From positions 1-5,446 of the forward strand of contig CAJKEF010000098.1 in NCBI GenBank assembly GCA_905198825.1: a DNA stretch of 5,446 nt. The letters are read 5' to 3'. Below are positions 1 through 5,446 of this stretch, piece after piece. Below the pieces are notes generated by a model, which was given only the letters and a program-made list of their open reading frames with translations, had not been told where the DNA came from and ran no database searches. How positions within the stretch are numbered: position 1 is the first letter of the stretch; the number at the start of each line of letters is the position of its first letter. The DNA is from an uncultured Collinsella sp. (GTDB lineage: Bacteria; Actinomycetota; Coriobacteriia; Coriobacteriales; Coriobacteriaceae). A program made the position numbers and the translations under genes.

Positions 1-3000
1 TCATACGCCTGCTTGCAAGCCTCATCGGTATACCAACCGCCGAAAGTGTAGCCATCGCGCGTCGGATCGGCCGGCTTGACCAGCTTGCCATCGGATGTAG
101 CAACAAACTTAGTGTCGCAAGCAGACCCGCCATTGGAATTAAAGGCAACCGTCCAAGACTCAACGGCCCCCAGCTTGAACAGCGTGCCCGAGTCGTTGAT
201 GTAGTACAGGTTGCCAGAAGCATCGGCAATGACCGGAGAGTCACAGTACTGGTAATGGCCAGCCGCATCATAAATCTGCGTCGCCTCTGCATCGCCGAGC
301 GTATAGCGATACACGCCACCACCAGCAGAGTAGTTGACGTAATCCTTGCTATCCGCGCTGTTAACGGTGAAGTACACATAGGTCTTGCCGCCCTGAACAC
401 TCACCAGCGGAGTAGCAGCTATACCGTTGAGACCAGCCGGCAGCGCCTTGCCGTCGGCAGCAGCGACCATCGTGGTCTTACCCGTCTTCAGGTTATAGAG
501 AACCAGAGCAGAGCCAGTAGCCGTCTGTCCGCCGACAATCAGATTGTCACCAGACACCGCAGGGGCGCTCAGATTATTCGCAAGGCCCAGATCAACCGTC
601 TTCTGCTCGCTCAGTACGCCCTTCGCCGAAAGCGAAATCACATGGAGCTTTCCGTCGTGTGTCATCTGATAGAAGGTCGAACCATTAGACGGATCGGCAA
701 TGCAATCGGCATTTGCGACAGCGCCGAGCTTCATGGTCGAAACGACATCGCCCGTCGTCTTATCAATGCACTTAAGCGTGCCCGCACTCGTAGGAACGAT
801 GGCATACTTATCCGTCAAAGCCACACCAGTCCAGTAATAGCCCTCGGCAGGGTCGATGTTCTGCCAAGAAACTTCGCCCGTGGCAATCTTAATGCGTGCA
901 AAGGAGCCGTTGCCGTAGGTCGCGTTGTAATTCTCGTCATACGAAATATCGACCGAGCCTACATAGACGTACTCGCCGTCCGAAACGACGGTGCAGGAGC
1001 TCTGCGTCAAGTCCGTCAAACCAGGCGTCAGCCACTTGCAGATCAGCTTGTCTGCAGTAATCGCCTGGACCGCACCGCCGTTGAGCGGAACGATGATAAG
1101 GCCATTGGTATAGATCGGACGAGAGGTATAGCTCACCTTGGAGGCAAGCGGCGCAGAGGCAACCTTTTTTCCCGTGGACGAATCGATCTTAATGAGCTCG
1201 TTCTCGGTCGCGATGTACACAAAGCCGTTAGCGATGACAGGCTCGCTGCAGTTGGCATACTGCTGGCCAGACTCGGCCTTCCAATCGAAGGCCCACTTAA
1301 GACCGGCGGCCTGCGCAGGCGTCTTGGCATCCGTTACGGTCGAACCGCTGCCACTGTTGCCGTAGCCGGCCCACTCGGCACCCCAATCAGGAGCCGTCGC
1401 GCTCGGGTCCACGACAATCTTGTCGGGATCGGGCATGGCCGAATCGTCGGTGGTATATGCAAGCGTAACCTTATCGCCGCTCTTGAACGTAATCTGATTG
1501 GCGCAGAGTAAGGAGGGCTCTCCATTGATATACAGGTGCCAATATTTTTTGGTCGCACCATCATAGCCGTACGTCTTGCCTCCGAACGGCGAGTCGATGG
1601 AATTGAGGAACCAGTACTCACCACTCTGAGAGCCGTTGTACGTAACGCCCTTGGCCTTCAGAAATGCCTCAATAAGGTTCTGGGCCGTGGAGCCTTCGGG
1701 CAAAGAAACATTGCTTGCCGAGCCCCAGCGAGTATTGTTGCCGTTGACATCGGGACCGATAACATCGACAGAACCAAGAACCTGGCCAGGAAGGGCATCG
1801 CTGTCGCCAGCATACATAAAGGTGACGGCGTCACCCTCTTGGAGCTCGTAGGCACCAGCGCCAACGTTCTTGAACTTGCCATTTACGTAGAAGCGCCAAT
1901 AGCTATTGGTCGCAGCATCATAGCCACAATAGGACTCATCATCGAACGGCGAATAAATGCCGTTGAGGAACCAGCCCCAAGACGATTCGCCAGCATCGAG
2001 CTTAAGGCCGGTCTGCTCAAGAAGATCCTTGGCAGTAGAGCCCGCCTTGAGACTCGTCTGGCCCGTCGAAGCCCAAACCTGCTGCTTGCCGTCCTTGTCC
2101 TTACCGAGGACCTGAACGGAAGTATGGACGGAATCGGACGGCAACTTGTCGCCCCAGCCACCGTAGAACCACGTGACGGTATCGCCGGCATGGATGGTGA
2201 CATTGTCCGCCGTATAGTCACTCGACTTGCCGTTGATGAACAGCTGCCAATAGGTCGAATAATCGAACGGCGTACCCAGCTCAACGCCGTTGTACTTAAG
2301 GCTCAGAATGAAGGAGCCCGCAGCAACGGCGTCAATGTCGTTCGCCTCGAGTGCGACCTTCGTAAGATCGAGCGCGCTCGAACCGGACGTCACCACATAC
2401 TGCGCGTTGTCGACCCAGGTCTGAGTCTTGCCCTGGGCATCGCGACCAATGACGGTCACATTTGCGGCAAGCTGGTCCTTAACGACAGGGGACGCGCTAC
2501 CACCCGTAAAGGCAAACTCAATCTTCTGCCCCTGGGTGAGCTTGACGCCGCTCGCGCCAACCGAGGAAGACGCGCCGTCGACGAACAGCTGCCAGTAGGC
2601 ATGAGTCGTCGGATCGTAGGCAAGCGTACGGCCATCGCTCGGGGACGTGATGCTTTTGAGGTAGAAACCGTATACCGTGTTCGGATCGTAATCCGCCTTA
2701 AAGCCCGTCTTCTGCTGCAGCTTAACGAAGGCGTCCGCAGCCGTCGCGCCCTCTTCGAGCTTGAGCTGCGTAGGTGCCACCCAAGTCTGAGCCTTGCCGT
2801 CGGCATCGGTGCCGATAATCGAGAACGAGACCTCGACTTGTTTCTTGGCGACATCGCCGGTTTCTGTCGGGTTCTCCGTCTGAACGGCAGCCGCGGCGGC
2901 AGATCCTGCTTGGCCAGCGGCTGCCGTCGAAGACTGCTCGCTCGTGGCAGAGCTCTCCCCCGTCGCCGAGCCTTCGTCGCCAGTTGCTGCCTCGTTTGCG

Positions 3001-3359
3001 GCGGCACTGGCTGCGGGCGCGCTCCCGGAATCCGAAACCTCGGCGCCGCTCTGCTCAGCGGCACCGCCCGCAAGCGCTGTGTCCTCGCCCGGCGTCGCAG
3101 CCTGAGCCACAGCCTCGGCAATGCCCTCGGCGCCCTCTGCCCACAGCTGAGCCGGCGTGGTGCCAAAGGCCATCGCGAAGGCCAGGAATGCCACCAGGCC
3201 GCGCTTGGCTACACCGCGTGCAATCGCGCCACGGCGATGCAACGAGGCGCGCTCACGCTCGTCCTCAACCATACCCATTTGTCCCCCATTGTCTGTACTT
3301 GGAGCATTGCCCAGCGGCTGCCCCACGTCATCGCGCATGTTACGCTCGAGTTCCCCCAT
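1..3359 (-). CDS. Secreted multidomain protein: four DUF4430 (transcobalamin-like) domains, PQQ-like beta-propeller, InlB/Flg_new-type repeat; candidate B12-binding surface protein (3' end outside window)
   Basis: This frame stays open for 1119 codons from the ATG at 3359 to the window edge; I translated it throughout and found no stop. Residues 40-53 are basic, and 54-68 form a hydrophobic export segment (GLVAFLAFAMAFGTT) ending near AQLWA at 70-74. Residues 75-170 are an Ala/Glu/Gly/Ser-rich linker. Four DUF4430-like domains follow at about 174-288, 297-402, 411-519 and 528-639, each with the hallmark YWxLxxxG or YWRFYVNG. Residues 659-1066 hold about eight propeller-type motifs, such as PVIANGFVYIATENELIKID. 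Residues from 1069 (FNSNGG, then GYTFGGWYTDEACK) match the InlB/Flg_new repeat common in wall-exposed proteins. DUF4430 is the family related to the transcobalamin C-terminal domain. A cobalamin riboswitch lies just upstream, so I infer extracellular corrinoid binding; this is not proven. Alternatives are an adhesin or another ligand-binding surface protein. The start at 3359 has a good ribosome binding site; ATGs at 3278 and 3272 are possible. The C-terminal anchor is not visible. Confidence 0.88.
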   Translation of the reverse strand, partial: MGELERNMRDDVGQPLGNAPSTDNGGQMGMVEDERERASLHRRGAIARGVAKRGLVAFLAFAMAFGTTPAQLWAEGAEGIAEAVAQAATPGEDTALAGGAAEQSGAEVSDSGSAPAASAAANEAATGDEGSATGESSATSEQSSTAAAGQAGSAAAAAVQTENPTETGDVAKKQVEVSFSIIGTDADGKAQTWVAPTQLKLEEGATAADAFVKLQQKTGFKADYDPNTVYGFYLKSITSPSDGRTLAYDPTTHAYWQLFVDGASSSVGASGVKLTQGQKIEFAFTGGSASPVVKDQLAANVTVIGRDAQGKTQTWVDNAQYVVTSGSSALDLTKVALEANDIDAVAAGSFILSLKYNGVELGTPFDYSTYWQLFINGKSSDYTADNVTIHAGDTVTWFYGGWGDKLPSDSVHTSVQVLGKDKDGKQQVWASTGQTSLKAGSTAKDLLEQTGLKLDAGESSWGWFLNGIYSPFDDESYCGYDAATNSYWRFYVNGKFKNVGAGAYELQEGDAVTFMYAGDSDALPGQVLGSVDVIGPDVNGNNTRWGSASNVSLPEGSTAQNLIEAFLKAKGVTYNGSQSGEYWFLNSIDSPFGGKTYGYDGATKKYWHLYINGEPSLLCANQITFKSGDKVTLAYTTDDSAMPDPDKIVVDPSATAPDWGAEWAGYGNSGSGSTVTDAKTPAQAAGLKWAFDWKAESGQQYANCSEPVIANGFVYIATENELIKIDSSTGKKVASAPLASKVSYTSRPIYTNGLIIVPLNGGAVQAITADKLICKWLTPGLTDLTQSSCTVVSDGEYVYVGSVDISYDENYNATYGNGSFARIKIATGEVSWQNIDPAEGYYWTGVALTDKYAIVPTSAGTLKCIDKTTGDVVSTMKLGAVANADCIADPSNGSTFYQMTHDGKLHVISLSAKGVLSEQKTVDLGLANNLSAPAVSGDNLIVGGQTATGSALVLYNLKTGKTTMVAAADGKALPAGLNGIAATPLVSVQGGKTYVYFTVNSADSKDYVNYSAGGGVYRYTLGDAEATQIYDAAGHYQYCDSPVIADASGNLYYINDSGTLFKLGAVESWTVAFNSNGGSACDTKFVATSDGKLVKPADPTRDGYTFGGWYTDEACKQAY
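1443..2840 (-). repeat. Four tandem DUF4430 domain repeats within the large secreted protein
   Basis: Four copies of roughly 105-115 codons lie at 2496-2840, 2154-2471, 1803-2129 and 1443-1778. Each opens with a strand of the type VxVIGxDxxGKxQxW. Copies 1, 3 and 4 then have an amphipathic helix after EGxTAxxL or a similar sequence, a segment like GWFLNGIYSPF or YWFLNSIDSPF, and YGYDxATxxYWxLYxNG. A strand ending in a Gly/Asp-rich GDxVTFxY completes the unit. Copy 2 keeps the first strand and YWQLFINGK but has a shortened, divergent centre. The copies are similar in protein but not near-identical in DNA, so this is an old domain amplification rather than a recent tandem duplication. Confidence 0.85.
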
Positions 3360-3365
3360 CGGGGT

Positions 3366-3378
3366 CCCCCTTCCCTCC
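3366..3378 (-). promoter_or_regulatory. Ribosome binding site that favours the start at 3359
   Basis: The minus strand reads GGAGGGAAGGGGG here. The AAGGGGG part ends 6 bases before the ATG at 3359, and the stronger GGAGG core ends 14 bases before it. The competing ATGs at 3278 and 3272 share a weaker GGGGGA at 3282-3287, which lies 3 and 9 bases away respectively. The short distance from the riboswitch to this site also fits translational control, which supports 3359, but the start at 3272 is not excluded. Confidence 0.55.
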
Positions 3379-3385
3379 AGAGCCC

Positions 3386-3420
3386 TATGCACACCGGCGG
3401 CATACGCCGCAGCCGCATGC
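3386..3420 (-). promoter_or_regulatory. Probable riboswitch expression-platform hairpin
   Basis: Between the aptamer and the ribosome binding site the minus strand can fold as GCATGCGGC paired with GCCGGTGTGC (one bulged G, two G-U pairs). An inner GGC-GTAT-GCC hairpin caps it. No T-tract follows, so it does not look like an intrinsic terminator. Control is more likely at translation initiation, as the ribosome binding site begins only about 10 bases downstream. The exact switching fold is an inference. Confidence 0.45.
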
Positions 3421-3421
3421 A

Positions 3422-3594
3422 AGATGGGAGGCGATCCGACTTAACCTTAACGGCTCAGGCGCGTCGTCCGATCTGCGACGCGAACATCCCGAGCCAAGAG
3501 GAATTACGGTTACTGGTACAGCCGGGGACTTGCACCCCGATTCTCCCAAACGCGCAGGAAAACCGCGCGTTCGTGCGTCTCCGCACCACCATCT
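3422..3594 (-). ncRNA. Cobalamin (B12) riboswitch aptamer
   Basis: On the minus strand the segment closes with AGATGG (3594-3589) pairing with CCATCT (3427-3422). Inside are a GNRA hairpin GTGCG-GAGA-CGCAC (3586-3573), a 7-bp hairpin AACGCGC/GCGCGTT (3571-3549), and the core GGGAGAATC. The signature hairpin GGGG-TGCAAGT-CCCC (3538-3524) follows, matching the conserved GGTGCAAxTCC element. Next come TGTACCAGTAACCGTAA, corresponding to the ACTGTAA box, and an arm GGCTC/GAGCC that encloses a 7-bp hairpin CGCGTCG/CGACGCG (3482-3460). The conserved 3' strand AGTCGGATCGCC (3441-3430) completes the fold. This order matches the cobalamin aptamer family, which senses adenosyl- or methylcobalamin-type ligands and normally represses B12 uptake or synthesis genes. 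I identified it by eye from consensus elements, without a covariance model. It controls the large secreted protein gene that starts at 3359. Confidence 0.85.
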
Positions 3595-3603
3595 AGGCCA
3601 TCG

Positions 3604-3632
3604 ATTATTACTGTCAGTATGGTAGCACGCAA
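3604..3632 (-). promoter_or_regulatory. Probable sigma-70-type promoter for the riboswitch and secreted protein gene
   Basis: On the minus strand TTGCGT (3632-3627) and AATAAT (3609-3604) are separated by 17 bases. The -10 matches TATAAT at five of six positions; the -35 matches only the TTG. Transcription would start near 3597-3599, a few bases before the first closing stem of the riboswitch at 3594, which is where a leader should begin. The local AT-rich patch stands out in otherwise GC-rich DNA. The weak -35 keeps confidence moderate. Confidence 0.5.
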
Positions 3633-3658
3633 AAGGGCCCCGCACACAGGCGAAGCCC
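3631..3658 (-). terminator. Intrinsic terminator of the ABC1/UbiB-family kinase gene
   Basis: The minus strand forms a 9-bp stem, GGGCTTCGC (3658-3650) with GCGGGGCCC (3643-3635), which includes two G-U pairs and a 6-base loop CTGTGT. TTTT (3634-3631) follows directly. It lies 87 bases after the kinase stop codon and before the riboswitch promoter, so it separates the two genes into different transcription units. The T-tract is short (four), so termination may be partial. The plus-strand reading has no T-run and is not a terminator. Confidence 0.75.
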
Positions 3659-3745
3659 AAGGTAAAAGCTATGGTTTGCGATAGAAAAGGGCGTGGATGG
3701 AGTGCAGAGCAAAAGGATCCGTCTTTCTCTGATTCCGGGGAATCG

Positions 3746-5446
3746 TTAACGCTTGCCACCGTGGCTGTTGCGCCAGATCTCGCGGCCCAGCATCAGCGCC
3801 AGCACCAGCGCGCTCACGTAGCCCATAAAGCCAATGACCGGGATACCGAACACAACCGGCTCGATGCGCGCGTAGTACACCACCGACGAGCCGATAAACA
3901 GGCCGGCAATCACAATTGCCATCGACATGCGGTCGATAATTCCACCCAGCTGTCGCAGCGCCTTATCGCTGCTCATGATCTGCGTGTTCACCTTAAGCTG
4001 GCCGCGCGTAAGCATGCGCGAAGCCAGCCCCAGGTACTCAGCCGCCTCGAGTGAGCCCTTCGCCGCGCGATAGCTGCTCGCGGCAAGATCGCGCCCCATA
4101 TCGCGCACACGCGCATAGGTGCTTTTCTCGTTTTTAATGTGCGTTTGGATGATCTGGATCATGTTGACGTTGGGCATGTACTCGGTCAGCAAACCCTCGA
4201 GCGTCACCATGCCGCGCGCGAACATCGTCACCACGCTCGGCAGCTCAACGTCATTCTTACGCGCGAGGTTTAGCAGCGAGGTCAAAAACTCGCCGATATC
4301 CAGGTCTTTAAGGTCGAGGCCCGCAAAGTCAGCCACGATAAAGTCAAGGTCGGACAAAAACGCTGAATGATCGAGCTCAGCCGAGTCGCCGCGCGTCACG
4401 GCGAAGCGCATGAGCGAATCCTTGAGCTTGGGCACATCGCCCTCGGCCACGGCGAAAATCATATCCTTGACGATACCGCGGTCGTGGCTCGACATGCGCC
4501 CGACCATGCCCAGGTCAATAAAGTAGACAATGCCGTCTTTGAGGATGATGTTTCCCGCATGCGGGTCGGCATGGAAAAAGCCGTCGTCGAGCACCTGCGT
4601 CGAATAGTCCTCGACGATCGCGGCGCCAATCTTCTCTAAGTCATAGCCCTCGGCCACCAGGCGCTCGGGATCGGCAATGGAGATGCCGTCGATGTAGTCC
4701 ATGACCACCACGTGCTCGGTGCAAAGATCTAGGTAGGACTTGGGGCACGACACGCCATGCACGCTTTTGTGGAAGTCATAGAAATCGTTGAGGTTTTTGG
4801 CCTCGGCCAAAAAGTTGGTCTCCTCGCGAAACGAGGTCCACAACTCCTCGACTACGCCGTGCAGGTCAACGAATTGATCGGTGTTGACGAACTTGGAAAC
4901 GATGCGCACCACCGAACGGATGATGTCTATGTCCTGCGCCATGACCTGCTGCGCGCCGGGGCGTTGCACCTTAACGGCCACGTCCTCGCCCGTCACCAGG
5001 CGGGCACGGTGTACCTGCGCGAGCGACGCGCTTCCGAGCGGGTTGGGGTCGATCGCGTCGAACATCTGCCCCAGGCGCTGGCCGTACTCCTCTTCCAGAC
5101 AGCGGAGCACTACCTCATACGGCACCGGGTCTACGTCGGAGCGCAGGCGGCGCAGCTCGTCGCAAAACCGCTGCGGCAAAATCTCGGAGCGGTTAGCCAG
5201 AATCTGCCCCATCTTGACGAACATGGGGCCAAGCTCTTCGAGCAGACGACGCAGGCGCACCGGCGTGAGGTTATCCCATACGCGGTACTTTTTGATCAGG
5301 CGAACGATCTGCCCAATGCGTTCGCGGCGGCCTGCCGGCGTGAGCTGGTATTCCTCGTCCGGCGCCATCGCGTCGGGCTCTTCGGGAACCATATCGACAG
5401 CACGCGGCTTCTTGCGAGCGCCCGAGACGGCGGCATCGACCTCATC
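3746..5446 (-). CDS. ABC1/AarF/UbiB-family atypical protein kinase, membrane-anchored (5' end outside window)
   Basis: The frame is open from the right window edge to TAA at 3746-3748. Counting from the internal ATG at 5392, the family motifs occur in order. The KxGQ motif is VKMGQILANRSEILP (K60-Q63). The Ala/Ser-rich nucleotide loop PLGSASLAQVHRA lies at 118-130 and replaces a glycine-rich P-loop. The ATP-site lysine is in VAVKVQ (K141). Then come the EETNFLAEA helix (190-198), the hinge VVVMDYIDG, the catalytic loop HADPHAGN (274-281) and the metal-binding FIDLG (D293). Two hydrophobic membrane segments at about 491-509 and 513-536 end the protein, as in bacterial family members. These proteins are ATPases or kinases that support isoprenoid-quinone lipid synthesis in other bacteria; the substrate here is unknown. 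Eighteen further open codons precede 5392, and that ATG lacks a ribosome binding site, so the true start is probably beyond the edge. A terminator follows the stop. Confidence 0.93.
   Translation of the reverse strand, partial: DEVDAAVSGARKKPRAVDMVPEEPDAMAPDEEYQLTPAGRRERIGQIVRLIKKYRVWDNLTPVRLRRLLEELGPMFVKMGQILANRSEILPQRFCDELRRLRSDVDPVPYEVVLRCLEEEYGQRLGQMFDAIDPNPLGSASLAQVHRARLVTGEDVAVKVQRPGAQQVMAQDIDIIRSVVRIVSKFVNTDQFVDLHGVVEELWTSFREETNFLAEAKNLNDFYDFHKSVHGVSCPKSYLDLCTEHVVVMDYIDGISIADPERLVAEGYDLEKIGAAIVEDYSTQVLDDGFFHADPHAGNIILKDGIVYFIDLGMVGRMSSHDRGIVKDMIFAVAEGDVPKLKDSLMRFAVTRGDSAELDHSAFLSDLDFIVADFAGLDLKDLDIGEFLTSLLNLARKNDVELPSVVTMFARGMVTLEGLLTEYMPNVNMIQIIQTHIKNEKSTYARVRDMGRDLAASSYRAAKGSLEAAEYLGLASRMLTRGQLKVNTQIMSSDKALRQLGGIIDRMSMAIVIAGLFIGSSVVYYARIEPVVFGIPVIGFMGYVSALVLALMLGREIWRNSHGGKR

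Noticed and set aside
255..1511. Plus-strand open frame of 418 codons antisense to the secreted protein gene
   Set aside because: It is codon-aligned with the real minus-strand gene and arises from its GC-rich codon bias. The product is a low-complexity Arg/Leu/Ala/Ile-rich string with no recognisable domain, while the opposite strand encodes clear DUF4430 and propeller motifs.
2456..3166. Minus-strand frame of 236 codons, very rich in Arg, Pro and Ser
   Set aside because: It is an out-of-frame reading of the linker and first DUF4430 domains of the real gene, and its composition is typical of a shifted GC-rich frame.
1536..3596. Plus-strand open frame of 686 codons across the DUF4430 region and into the riboswitch
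   Set aside because: This is another antisense shadow. It runs straight through the structured riboswitch and the leader, has no sensible ribosome binding site, and the translation resembles no protein family.
3588..3616. Alternative promoter CTGACA with TAGATG on the minus strand
   Set aside because: Its -35 is good, but the -10 is weak and lies inside the first closing stem of the riboswitch, so the start site would cut off the aptamer 5' arm.
3731..3744. Inverted repeat gattccggggaatc just past the kinase stop codon
   Set aside because: The loop would be only two to four bases and no T-tract follows on the minus strand, so the GC-rich stem at 3635-3658 is the better terminator.
3671..4054. 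Plus-strand frame of 127 codons (similarly 4119-4370 and 4367-4639)
   Set aside because: These are antisense to the well-supported kinase gene and have no recognisable motifs.
1..5446. Mobile elements, CRISPR arrays, tRNA or rRNA genes
   Set aside because: I saw no transposase motifs, no regularly spaced direct DNA repeats and no tRNA-like cloverleaf. The only repeats are the diverged protein-level domain repeats.

Overview
The window is high-GC DNA in which both genes read on the minus strand. The protein styles suggest an anaerobic gut actinobacterium of the Coriobacteriia, most likely Collinsella or a close relative. The signs are a very large secreted protein with DUF4430 repeats, a PQQ-like propeller and an InlB/Flg_new-type repeat, plus a bacterial ABC1/UbiB-family kinase. 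The genus is an inference; no rRNA or marker gene is present.

Reading along the minus strand, the window opens inside an ABC1/AarF/UbiB-family atypical kinase gene (5446 to 3746, 5' end missing). A compact intergenic region of 386 bases (3360-3745) follows. It holds, in order, an intrinsic terminator for the kinase gene (about 3631-3658), a probable promoter whose -35 overlaps the terminator T-tract (3604-3632), a cobalamin (B12) riboswitch aptamer (about 3422-3594), a probable expression-platform hairpin, and a strong purine-rich ribosome binding site (3366-3378).

The rest of the window (3359 to 1) is one uninterrupted, very long reading frame of at least 1119 codons that runs off the left edge. 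It has no in-frame stop and so is partial at its 3' end. The protein has a hydrophobic export segment, an Ala/Glu/Gly/Ser-rich linker, four tandem DUF4430 (transcobalamin C-terminal-like) domains, a seven- or eight-bladed PQQ-like beta-propeller, and the start of an InlB/Flg_new-type repeat.

The main interest is the combination. A B12 riboswitch sits directly in front of a secreted protein that carries both transcobalamin-like domains and a beta-propeller. This makes a good candidate for a Gram-positive cell-surface B12-capture protein. It is loosely analogous to the propeller-based BtuG of Bacteroides and the beta-domain of animal transcobalamins, but built differently. The kinase gene appears to be a separate transcription unit with no obvious functional tie.
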